Below are positions 26,122-33,646 of a stretch of DNA of 64,000 bases, piece after piece. A model generated the notes under the pieces. The model worked only from the letters and a program-made list of their open reading frames with translations, had not been told where the DNA came from and made no database searches. A program made the position numbers and the translations under genes. The DNA comes from Pseudoprimorskyibacter insulae (lineage in GTDB: Bacteria > Pseudomonadota > Alphaproteobacteria > Rhodobacterales > Rhodobacteraceae): NCBI RefSeq assembly GCF_900302505.1, contig NZ_OMOJ01000003.1, forward strand, positions 186,001 to 250,000, written 5' to 3'. Numbering within the stretch: position 1 is the first letter of the stretch; each line of letters opens with the position of its first letter.

Positions 26122-27083
26122 CGTCCGAACACCTCTAGTCTGTTGCGCACGCGCAGAACATCTGCCCCGCCGATGGAAATGGCGCCCGCAAGGATCAGCC
26201 CTTCGACAAAGGGTTGCGCCAAGGGCGGCAGGCCGGAAAAGAACATCAGCGCACCGATGGTCTTCAGGATAAACGCCCCCGCCATCGCCCCGATCAGCGA
26301 TCCAACCCCGCCGCGCAGGGCCACGCCGCCCAAGACGACCGCCGCAATGGAATTGAGCGTGAAGTTCGGCGCAATCCCCGCATCGCCCGTGGTGGTCACA
26401 AAGCTGAAGTACAGCCCCGCCAGCGCGGCAAAGACCCCTGCCAGCCCAAAGGCCGCAATGCGGATCAGGCGCACATTGATGCCCGATTGAAAGGCCGCCT
26501 GCTCGGACGAGCCGACGGCATATAGCCCCATGCCCAGCCCCGTCCGGCGCAGCGGCAGCCAGAACGCCACCACCACCAGCGCCCCGAGGATCAGCGAGCT
26601 CGGAACCCCGCCCAGATCAAGCGTCATTGCATCGGCCAGATCATAGTCAATCGCCCCGCCCGGCGTGGGCCGCAGGATCAGCGCCAGCCCCACCAGAACG
26701 GACGCCGTGGCCAGCGTGACCACGATGGGCTGAATGCGGCCAAAGACGATGAACAAACCATTGACCACTCCGGCCAGCAGGCCCGCGCCGACCACCAGCA
26801 AACAGCCGAAAAACAGGTCAATCCCGGTCCCGCCAAGAACGTGCGAGGCAAGGCTATTGCACAGCGCCATGATCGCCCCGACCGACAGGTCGATGCCGCG
26901 CACGATCACCGCAAAGAACTGCGCCGCCGCCGCCAAAGCCAGGATCAAGCATTGATTGCCCCAGATGGTCAGAACATAGGTCGATGCGCCGCGCGGATGT
27001 GTGCCCAAGTACAAGGCCAAAAGCAGCACCAGAACCGCCACCGCGATTGTTTCGCGCCGGTTCGAACGTAGAAAGTCAGGCAT
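26118..27083 (-). CDS. Sugar ABC transporter permease (RbsC/BPD_transp_2 family)
   Basis: A 321-residue permease with the same layout as its downstream partner (AVIVRGIDLSVGAIMALCN, VVLGGVALRGGVGSLIGA). Having two different permeases implies a heterodimeric channel, typical of CUT2 carriers for sugars and sugar acids. It begins eight bases inside the end of the ATPase gene and ends overlapping the next permease, so stoichiometric translation is expected. Confidence 0.85.
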   Translation of the reverse strand: MPDFLRSNRRETIAVAVLVLLLALYLGTHPRGASTYVLTIWGNQCLILALAAAAQFFAVIVRGIDLSVGAIMALCNSLASHVLGGTGIDLFFGCLLVVGAGLLAGVVNGLFIVFGRIQPIVVTLATASVLVGLALILRPTPGGAIDYDLADAMTLDLGGVPSSLILGALVVVAFWLPLRRTGLGMGLYAVGSSEQAAFQSGINVRLIRIAAFGLAGVFAALAGLYFSFVTTTGDAGIAPNFTLNSIAAVVLGGVALRGGVGSLIGAMAGAFILKTIGALMFFSGLPPLAQPFVEGLILAGAISIGGADVLRVRNRLEVFGR

Positions 27084-28587
27084 GGGAAGCCTCCGAAACG
27101 GCCATGTTCATCGTGGCGGCAAGGATGTTCTCGGCGGTGACGTCATCGCCGGACAAGTGCCGCACGATCCGGCCATCGTAGAAAATATGGGTCTCATCAC
27201 ATAGGTGGATGAACTCTTCGTAATCGGTGGACAGCAGCAGGATCGCCGTGCCTTGATCGGCCAGTTGTCGCAACAAGCGATAGATCTGCGTCTTGGTCTT
27301 GACGTCGATCCCCCGTGTTGGGTCCGCCAGCAGCAGGCAGCGCGGTTTCAGTGCCAGCCATTTGGCCAAGGCGACCTTCTGCTGATTGCCGCCCGACAAT
27401 TGCCCGACCGGCTGATCGAGCGAGGCGCATTTCAGTTCAAGCGCGTCGGTAAAGGGTTGATAAATCGCGGGATCTTCGGCGGCGACGCCCGGCACGCCAA
27501 GCGCGGCCAGTTCCAGATTACGCGCGATGCTTTGATCCAGGATCAGAGCCTCGGTCTTGCGGTCCTCGGGCACCAGCGCGATGCCCAGTTCGGGCGATTT
27601 CGCCGCCTCAGGCGTGGCGATGCGCACCGGATTGCCGCCGATACGGATCTCTCCGGCCGTGCCTTTCAGCAGGCCAAACAGCCCTTGAAGCACGCGCGAT
27701 TGGCCCTGCCCGTCCAGCCCGCCCAAGCCCACGATGGCCCCGCGCCGCAGGCTGATCGAAACATCCTCGATCCCGCCGGGCCAGCCGAACCCGTCAAGGC
27801 GCAAAACCTCATCCCCTGGCGGGGTGCTGCGTTTGGGCGGGAAAAGATCGTCGATGCGCTGGCCCACCATCTTGCCAATGATCGCACCATAGCCGTAATC
27901 GCCATTGCGGAAGGTGTCCACGTGGCGGCCATTGCGGAACACGCTGATCTTATCGGCCAGCGCTTCGATTTCATGGAACCGGTGCGAAATGAACAGAACG
28001 CCGATGCCACGCGCGGTTTCTTCGCGGATCATCGCAAAGACCTTGTCCACCACCGATGCGTTCAGGGCCGAGGTCGCCTCGTCCAAAATCAACAGACGCG
28101 GGTTGCGGGTGATCGCCTTGGCAATCTCGACCTGCTGGCGTTCCGCAAGGCTGAGGTCGGCCACGCGAGCCGACATGCGAATATGCCCGCCATCAATCCG
28201 CGCCAGAACGGCCCGTGCGGGCGCGACCACGTCGCGGCGCAACCGGCCAAGCCCGGTGCCGGGCGCGCCCAGCATCAGGTTTTCCAGCACCGTCAAATCC
28301 GGAACCAAGGACAATTCCTGGAACATACAAACCAATCCACGCGCCACGGCGGCGGCGGGGTTGGGCAAGGTGCAGGGCTGGCCATCGACGCGAACCTGTC
28401 CTTCGGTCGGTTGGATCACCCCTGCGATCAATTTCATCAGTGTCGATTTGCCTGCGCCGTTTTCGCCCAGAACGGCGTGCACCTCGCCCGCGTGGCAGGC
28501 GAAATCCACCCCCTCCAACGCGGCAGTTGCGCCGTAATGTTTGCTGATGCCGACAAGCTCGACGATTGGGTTTTGGTCAGGGCTCAC
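27076..28587 (-). CDS. Sugar ABC transporter ATP-binding protein (RbsA/XylG type, two ATPase domains)
   Basis: A 503-residue CUT2 ATPase with two tandem nucleotide-binding domains. The first has Walker A GENGAGKST, signature LSLAERQQVEI and Walker B LLILDEATSAL. The second has a degenerate Walker A (GLDGQGQSR), signature LSGGNQQKVALAKWL and LLLADPTRGID. A weak second site is normal for RbsA/MglA proteins. I choose GTG at 28587 because GGAGG lies five bases ahead; a TTG at 28602 would start inside the T-run of the upstream hairpin. It energises import of the substrate captured by the binding protein encoded upstream. Confidence 0.87.
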   Translation of the reverse strand: MSPDQNPIVELVGISKHYGATAALEGVDFACHAGEVHAVLGENGAGKSTLMKLIAGVIQPTEGQVRVDGQPCTLPNPAAAVARGLVCMFQELSLVPDLTVLENLMLGAPGTGLGRLRRDVVAPARAVLARIDGGHIRMSARVADLSLAERQQVEIAKAITRNPRLLILDEATSALNASVVDKVFAMIREETARGIGVLFISHRFHEIEALADKISVFRNGRHVDTFRNGDYGYGAIIGKMVGQRIDDLFPPKRSTPPGDEVLRLDGFGWPGGIEDVSISLRRGAIVGLGGLDGQGQSRVLQGLFGLLKGTAGEIRIGGNPVRIATPEAAKSPELGIALVPEDRKTEALILDQSIARNLELAALGVPGVAAEDPAIYQPFTDALELKCASLDQPVGQLSGGNQQKVALAKWLALKPRCLLLADPTRGIDVKTKTQIYRLLRQLADQGTAILLLSTDYEEFIHLCDETHIFYDGRIVRHLSGDDVTAENILAATMNMAVSEASHA

Positions 28588-28603
28588 CTGCACCTCCGTC
28601 AAC

Positions 28604-28633
28604 GAAAAACCCCGGCGCGGATGGGCCGCGCCG
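28604..28633 (-). terminator. Attenuator-type hairpin between the ABC binding protein and ATPase
   Basis: On the minus strand CGGCGCGG and CCGCGCCG (plus-strand 28626-28633 and 28613-28620) form a perfect 8-bp stem with a 5-base loop, followed by GTTTTTC. It stands between the first and second genes of the operon. Confidence 0.78.
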
Positions 28634-28652
28634 AGGCCAAGTGCCTGTCAAA

Positions 28653-29738
28653 TCAGTTGTTATCAGCCGACTGGCCCAGCAGCTCTTCGGGCGTGAACGG
28701 CTCAAAGCATTCGGCAAAGCCGGTGCCGGTGTTGAACGATTTCGGCAGATCCGGGAAGTAGTTGACACCCGGTGCCAGATCTTCGGCCTTCACCTGCGGG
28801 ATCGGCAGAGCAAGGTTCTGCGGCAAGGTGTGGCCTTCCAACAGGGCAACCGCCGCCTCCAATGCGATGGCCGACAGCGCGGGCGATTGGCTGGCCGAAA
28901 CGCCGGGGATGTTCAGCTCATCCATCAGCATCCGCACACCGTTTTCGGCATCGACGCCCATCGGCACAATCGGATGACCCGCCGCCTGCATGGCGTTGAT
29001 CGTACCGGCCGCACCGTGCTGCGAGACGACGCCGTCAAACTGCCCATGCGTTGCCAGCGCGTCCGAGACGACCTTCTGGCTGGTGCCGGTGTCCCAGTTG
29101 CCCACGACTTCGACGATTTCCAAACCTTCGACCTGGCCCAGTACCTCCATCATGCCAACGCGGCGATCACGGTCCGTGGCATTGCCCGGCAAACCGTTGA
29201 CCATAAGGATTTTTTTGGCCTTACCGCCAAGCGCATCCATCACGGTCTGGGCCTTCAGATGGCCAAGGCCGATCTGGCTTTCGTTGACCATCACGACCTT
29301 GTCGCTGTCCAACACGTTGTCAAACGGCACCAGAACCGTGCCTGCGCGGGCGGCGCGGCGGATGACCGGCTCAAACGCGGTGGGGTTCACGGCGATGAAG
29401 GTCACCGCGTCGTATCCAGCGGCGATAAAGTTGTCGATTGCGGCGATTTGCGCGGCGCTGTCATTGCCAACCGAGACGACTTTGAAATCTTCGATCTTGG
29501 CGGCGTTTTCCGGGCGTGCCGCCCAAGCCTTGGCCGACTGGATCGCCTGAATGCGCCAGTCATTGCCCGCGAACCCGTTCACAAAGGCGATTTTGTAGGG
29601 GCCGTCCTTGGCCTCATAGCTGATTTCGCCCGAACCCGGTGCCGCTGCAAAGCATTCAGGGCGATAGGTTTCGGCCGCAAGACTTCCTGCGGCGGCCAAG
29701 GCGACCGCCGTTCCCAGCAATACAGATTTGAATGTCAT
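28653..29738 (-). CDS. Sugar ABC transporter periplasmic binding protein (RbsB-like)
   Basis: A 361-residue type I periplasmic binding protein with a signal peptide (MTFKSVLLGTAVALAAAGS, probable cleavage after LAA). The Peripla_BP_4 fold shows as KIAFVNGFAGNDWRIQAI, an AAGYDAVTFIAVNPTAF strand and DGVVSQHGAAGTINAMQAAG. It captures the operon's substrate and is the first gene, followed by a partial terminator that should favour its expression. A ligand cannot be read; threonate, erythronate, their lactones or an alditol fit the catabolic genes. Confidence 0.85.
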   Translation of the reverse strand: MTFKSVLLGTAVALAAAGSLAAETYRPECFAAAPGSGEISYEAKDGPYKIAFVNGFAGNDWRIQAIQSAKAWAARPENAAKIEDFKVVSVGNDSAAQIAAIDNFIAAGYDAVTFIAVNPTAFEPVIRRAARAGTVLVPFDNVLDSDKVVMVNESQIGLGHLKAQTVMDALGGKAKKILMVNGLPGNATDRDRRVGMMEVLGQVEGLEIVEVVGNWDTGTSQKVVSDALATHGQFDGVVSQHGAAGTINAMQAAGHPIVPMGVDAENGVRMLMDELNIPGVSASQSPALSAIALEAAVALLEGHTLPQNLALPIPQVKAEDLAPGVNYFPDLPKSFNTGTGFAECFEPFTPEELLGQSADNN

Positions 29739-29806
29739 TTATTCCTCCCATTGCGGCCCGTATGGCCGCCTACTCCAACGTTGGTACGCAAATCCGCTCC
29801 AAAGAT

Positions 29807-29852
29807 TTGTTTACGTAAACAACAGATACCATCTATTGTGTTTACGTAAACA
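29807..29852. promoter_or_regulatory. Twin LacI-family operators (TGTTTACGTAAACA)
   Basis: TTGTTTACGTAAACAA (29807-29822) is a perfect 16-base palindrome, and TGTTTACGTAAACA (29839-29852) a perfect 14-base copy. Centres are 31 bases apart, about three helical turns. They lie in the divergent region between the binding-protein gene and a LacI-type regulator gene, which almost certainly binds them. Confidence 0.85.
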
Positions 29853-29995
29853 TGAGTCAACCGTTTTCTTGCACTTCCAAGTGGAGGCTATACCCCCGCA
29901 CTCAGCGCGACCTTGCGTCCATTGGCGCAACCGCTTTGAAATGATACGAGGACCAAACCCCTTTTCGCCCAACCCCGAAACACCCCGCAGAGCCG

Positions 29996-31021
29996 ATGAG
30001 CACAAAACAGTTTGGCAAGACCAAAGCAGGCACTCGCGTGACCATGCATGACGTTGCCGCCCGCGCGGGTGTCAGCCAGATGACCGTGTCGCGTGTGATG
30101 CGCGATGCGGGCGCGATATCGCCCGAGGTGCGCAAAAAGGTGGTGAAGGCCGCCGCCGAAATTGGCTATGTTCACAATCGGTTGGCGGGCGGAATGCGCA
30201 CAACGACAACGCCGCTCGTGGGCGTGGTGGTGCCGACGCTTCAGAACCGTGTGTTTACCGAAGTGCTGACCGGGATCAGCGATGCGCTGGCCACCCAGGG
30301 CATCCGCCCGGTGTTCGGCGTGTCGGAATATTCGCTTGAGGCCGAAGAGGCCTTGGTGCTGGATTTCCTGTCATGGCGGCCGCGCGGTCTGGTGCTGGCG
30401 GGGCTTGAACACACCGACACCGTGCGGCAGATGATCGCCGCCGCCGATATCCGCGTGTCCGAAGTGATGGATATGGACGGCGACCCGATCATGGCAAGTT
30501 TCGGTGTCTCGCAGGCCGAGGCGGGCCGCGATATGGCGCGGCACATGCTTGACCGCGGCTATCGCAGAATCGCTTATGCCGCCTCGCAAGGGGGGCGCGA
30601 CAAGCGGGCGGGAAAACGGTTTGAGGCCTTTGCCGCCGTAATCCGCGACGCGGGCGGCCAGATCGTTGATGACATCACCGCCGAAGATCCGTCATCGCTG
30701 GTGCTGGGGCGGCAGTTGACCGGCACGTTGCTGGCGCGTTCCTGCCCCGACGCGATTTACTTTTCCAACGACGATCTGGCGGGCGGCGGCTTGATGCATT
30801 GTCTGGCCGAAGGCATCAGCGTGCCTAAGGATGTGGCCTTGGCCGGGTTCAACGGGCTGTCGTTTCTTGAGGCCCTGCCCCAGCGCATCACCACCACCGC
30901 CACTCCGCGCTATGAGATCGGGCGCGACGCAGCGCTGTTTGTGGCCGATCCAAGCCGCCCCGCGCCGGACGGCGGGCGTCAGGATTTTGGCACGCGGCTG
31001 ATTGTCGGCAACACCACTTGA
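29996..31021 (+). CDS. LacI/GalR-family transcriptional regulator
   Basis: A 341-residue LacI-type repressor: helix-turn-helix MHDVAARAGVSQMTVSRVM at about residues 17-35, the hinge with NRLAGGMRT, then a periplasmic-binding-protein-like effector domain (VGVVVPTLQNRVFTEVL, DLAGGGLMHCL). Divergent from the ABC/Otn operon and next to two perfect palindromes, it should repress that operon until a sugar acid or lactone binds. This type usually binds central CG palindromes, which the TTACGTAA core satisfies. Its TGA at 31019-31021 directly abuts the stop of the convergent histidine kinase gene, with no base between. Confidence 0.88.
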   Translation: MSTKQFGKTKAGTRVTMHDVAARAGVSQMTVSRVMRDAGAISPEVRKKVVKAAAEIGYVHNRLAGGMRTTTTPLVGVVVPTLQNRVFTEVLTGISDALATQGIRPVFGVSEYSLEAEEALVLDFLSWRPRGLVLAGLEHTDTVRQMIAAADIRVSEVMDMDGDPIMASFGVSQAEAGRDMARHMLDRGYRRIAYAASQGGRDKRAGKRFEAFAAVIRDAGGQIVDDITAEDPSSLVLGRQLTGTLLARSCPDAIYFSNDDLAGGGLMHCLAEGISVPKDVALAGFNGLSFLEALPQRITTTATPRYEIGRDAALFVADPSRPAPDGGRQDFGTRLIVGNTT

Positions 31022-32359
31022 TCAGAAGGTAAACTTAACGGTGAACCGTTGGGCATCGCCATCTTGCGGCGCGGTGATCTCTAGGCCTGAGTTGCTGCGT
31101 TCGGCAATCACATGCGCGATGGACAGGCCAAGCCCGCTGCCATCCCCGGCCCCGTCGCCACGCGCAAAACGCTGGGTCACACGTTGCAGCGTGGCGGCAT
31201 CCAAGGGCTGACACAGGTTGCTGACGCAAAGCTCATGCGTATCGGTCAAACGGACATCGACAACCGATCCCGGCAAACGGTGACGCAACGCATTTTCCAG
31301 CAGATTGCGCAGTAGAATGCCAAAGGCGTCCGCGTCCAGATCCGTCTTGATCGGGTGATCGGGCAGATCAAGGCGCAGCGCCTCGCCCTCGCCCTGCCGG
31401 GCGAAATCATCCACCAGCATCGACACGACGGGCCGGATGTCGATCTTGGTATCGACCCGCAGACGGGCACCTTCGGCCCGCGCCATCTGCATCAGTTTTT
31501 CAGAATAGCGGTTCAGGCGTTTCAGCGTCGCCTCAATATCGCGGGCACGGGCGACAGCTTGGGGATCGCGGCTTTCGGCCTGAAGGCGCTGCGCTTGGGC
31601 AATGGCCCCGGCAACCGGCGTGCGCAACTCATGCGCGGCATTGGCGGCAAAGCTGCGTTCGGCCTCAAATGCGGCCTTCAGACGGGCCATCAGGGTGTTG
31701 GTGCTGGCCACAACCGGCACCAGTTCGCGCGGCATATTGCGCACCGAAATTGGCGACAGGTTGTTCGGCCCGCGCTGCGCCATGTCCTGCCGCAGGTGGT
31801 CAACCGGGGCCAGGCCGCGCCCGACCACGCCAAAAATACCCAGAAACGTCAACGGGATAACCACAAACAAAGGCAATGACAGCCCCATGATCGCGGCCAC
31901 CGCCAGTTCTTTGCGCTCGTGCAGGGGCTGGGCTACGGCAATCAGCGCCTGCGACCGGCGCGATACATCCACGTAAAACCGGTGCACGGCATCGGTTGAA
32001 AACCCGCGCTGCGCAGGTATGGCCAGATCCACCCAACTGCGCGATTGCAGCAGGATGCGGCCATCGGCGGTTGTGACGATAAAGGCAATGTCGCCGCTTT
32101 CCCGGTCCAGCCGCTTGATATCCACGCGCTTGCGGTCGTCGTCGTCGTCATCGCCCCCGCGCCCTTCGCGCAGGTCATGCAGCACGATGGGCAGGATGCG
32201 TTCGGCGGTGGCGCGTAGATCGCGGTCCATCATCCGCGACATTTCATTGATATAAAGCCGCCCGGTCATCACTGCCGCGCCCAACCAAAGCACGCAGACC
32301 ACCGCCCCGACGACAAAGCCGATGCGCAGTTTCAGCGATAGGTTTTCCGGCGTTTTCAT
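31022..32359 (-). CDS. Sensor histidine kinase (QseC/PmrB-like)
   Basis: A 445-residue membrane kinase: first membrane helix about residues 12-32, periplasmic sensor to about 150, second helix 151-178, then HAMP-like linker, dimerisation helix with the phospho-accepting H243 (AANAAHELRTPVAG), N-box NLLENALRH and GDGSGLGLSIA. The sensor loop carries six consecutive aspartates (70-75) followed by basic residues, an acidic patch that could bind cations. Its start overlaps the response-regulator stop. The pair lies divergent from a DUF2271/PepSY/ApbE set, as seen for QseBC-type systems, and probably controls it. The signal is unknown. Confidence 0.87.
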   Translation of the reverse strand: MKTPENLSLKLRIGFVVGAVVCVLWLGAAVMTGRLYINEMSRMMDRDLRATAERILPIVLHDLREGRGGDDDDDDRKRVDIKRLDRESGDIAFIVTTADGRILLQSRSWVDLAIPAQRGFSTDAVHRFYVDVSRRSQALIAVAQPLHERKELAVAAIMGLSLPLFVVIPLTFLGIFGVVGRGLAPVDHLRQDMAQRGPNNLSPISVRNMPRELVPVVASTNTLMARLKAAFEAERSFAANAAHELRTPVAGAIAQAQRLQAESRDPQAVARARDIEATLKRLNRYSEKLMQMARAEGARLRVDTKIDIRPVVSMLVDDFARQGEGEALRLDLPDHPIKTDLDADAFGILLRNLLENALRHRLPGSVVDVRLTDTHELCVSNLCQPLDAATLQRVTQRFARGDGAGDGSGLGLSIAHVIAERSNSGLEITAPQDGDAQRFTVKFTF

Positions 32360-33018
32360 GACGCTTTGCCCAAACGGTAGCCAAGGCCGCGTTCGGTTGC
32401 GATGACCCAGCGGCCCAGTTTCTTGCGCAGATGGCTAACATGCACTTCGATGGTGTTCGACCCGATTGTGTCGTCAAAACTGTACAGCACATCCTCAAGC
32501 TGGGTTTTGCCGACCACCTGATTGGGCCGCTGCAGCAGCGCCTCAAACACCGCCCATTCGCGTGAGGTCAAGGCCACCGCCGCACCGTCTTTGAGCACGG
32601 TGCGCCCGGCCAGATCCACCTCTAGCGGGCCAAGGGTGATGAACGGGTTTGGGTTTCCGGCATAACGGCGCGACACAGCGCCAATGCGCGCGGACAGTTC
32701 GGCCAGATCGAAGGGTTTGACCAGATAGTCATCGGCCCCTGCCTGCAATCCGGCGATCCGGTCCGAGATCTGGTCAAGCGCAGTCAAAATGATCACCGGG
32801 GTCACATCGCCTTTGGCCCGCAGGGTTTGCAGATACCCAAGGCCGCGCCCGTCGGGCAGCATCAGATCCAGCAAGATCAGATCGAAGGCTGTGCCTGTGA
32901 CCGCAGCCTCGGCATCGCCAAGGCGCGTGACATGATCCACCCCATGCCCATCGGCACGGATCTGGTCGGCCACAGCCGCGCCCAGCACTGCATCGTCTTC
33001 GATCAATAGAACGCGCAT
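32356..33018 (-). CDS. OmpR-family response regulator (QseB/PmrA-like)
   Basis: A 220-residue regulator with a receiver domain (phospho-acceptor D51 in LLDLMLPDG, acidic pair E7-D9, conserved K in DDYLVKPFDL) and a C-terminal winged helix ending in GSNTIEVHVSHLRKKLG and RGLGYRL. It shares an operon with the kinase that follows (ATGA overlap). In the upstream divergent region CTGAAG half-sites recur with an 11-base period, the spacing this subfamily recognises, so it likely regulates its own operon and the DUF2271 operon. Confidence 0.9.
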   Translation of the reverse strand: MRVLLIEDDAVLGAAVADQIRADGHGVDHVTRLGDAEAAVTGTAFDLILLDLMLPDGRGLGYLQTLRAKGDVTPVIILTALDQISDRIAGLQAGADDYLVKPFDLAELSARIGAVSRRYAGNPNPFITLGPLEVDLAGRTVLKDGAAVALTSREWAVFEALLQRPNQVVGKTQLEDVLYSFDDTIGSNTIEVHVSHLRKKLGRWVIATERGLGYRLGKAS

Positions 33019-33063
33019 TGCGTTCGCCTCCTGCTATCCCGTCTTGGTTCATGACACGCCAAG

Positions 33064-33112
33064 CTGAAGCGAAGCTGAAGCAATATCTTTTGGCACTTCA
33101 GGAAGGCTTCAG
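33064..33112. promoter_or_regulatory. Paired 11-bp-phased CTGAAG operators between the two-component and DUF2271 operons
   Basis: CTGAAG occurs at 33064-33069 and 33075-33080, and its reverse complement CTTCAG at 33096-33101 and 33107-33112. Within each pair the repeats are 11 bases apart with a 5-base gap, and the pairs face in opposite directions, one per divergent gene set. OmpR-type dimers bind such direct repeats. Confidence 0.7.
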
Positions 33113-33171
33113 TTTCGCGCGCAAAACCGGTCAGGCCGGGGATATGCCCCCGACTCACTCGGAGACAAGTT

Positions 33172-33642
33172 ATGAAACCAGTATACGCCGCTTTGGCCGC
33201 ATCCACCGCCCTGACCCTGCCCGCCATGACGCAGGCCGCGCAGATCACCTTGGACACGGATATGCGCCGGTATGGCGGCGAAGATGCCTATCTTGCCTAT
33301 TACATCACGGATGCAAACGGCAAATATGTGCGCCATCTTTGGCTGGCCTCGGGCAAATCGCGCTGGTGGGACTCGCTCAGCAGCTGGTACGCCGCCACGC
33401 AAGGCAGTTCGTCCGAAATCGCCGGGCTGTCTGGCGCGTCAGTCGGCTCTGGCCGGTCGCTGAGCGTGACGGTCGATGTTGAGGATGCGCTGATCAACGC
33501 AGGCTATCAGATCCGCGTCGATGCGGCGGTCGAACATATGCCGCGCAGCCCCGCCGAAATCATCGTGCCGCTAACCGATGCCGCCGCAGGCCAACCCGTT
33601 GCCGGGCGCGGATATATCGCCACCTTCACCTTCGACATGTAA
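33172..33642 (+). CDS. DUF2271 periplasmic protein with a flavinylation-like SGAS motif
   Basis: A 156-residue exported protein: signal peptide to about residue 22 (ALAASTALTLPAMTQAAQ), then a beta-rich DUF2271 domain (AYLAYYITDANGKYVRHLWLASG, ending GRGYIATFTFDM). EIAGLSGAS at residues 82-90 resembles the D/E-x-x-S/T-G-A-T/S site where ApbE attaches FMN through the last hydroxyl residue, here S90. An apbE gene lies in the same operon, two genes on. DUF2271 proteins have been linked with ApbE and PepSY reductases in surveys of flavinylation, so a periplasmic flavin electron carrier is the likely role. Attachment at S90 is inference. Confidence 0.75.
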   Translation: MKPVYAALAASTALTLPAMTQAAQITLDTDMRRYGGEDAYLAYYITDANGKYVRHLWLASGKSRWWDSLSSWYAATQGSSSEIAGLSGASVGSGRSLSVTVDVEDALINAGYQIRVDAAVEHMPRSPAEIIVPLTDAAAGQPVAGRGYIATFTFDM

Positions 33643-33646
33643 TCCC

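Noticed and set aside
27205-29849. Long plus-strand frames (518 and 427 codons) opposite the ABC ATPase and binding-protein genes
   Set aside because: They are antisense shadows of clear transporter genes, rich in Arg, Gln and His, without ribosome binding sites.
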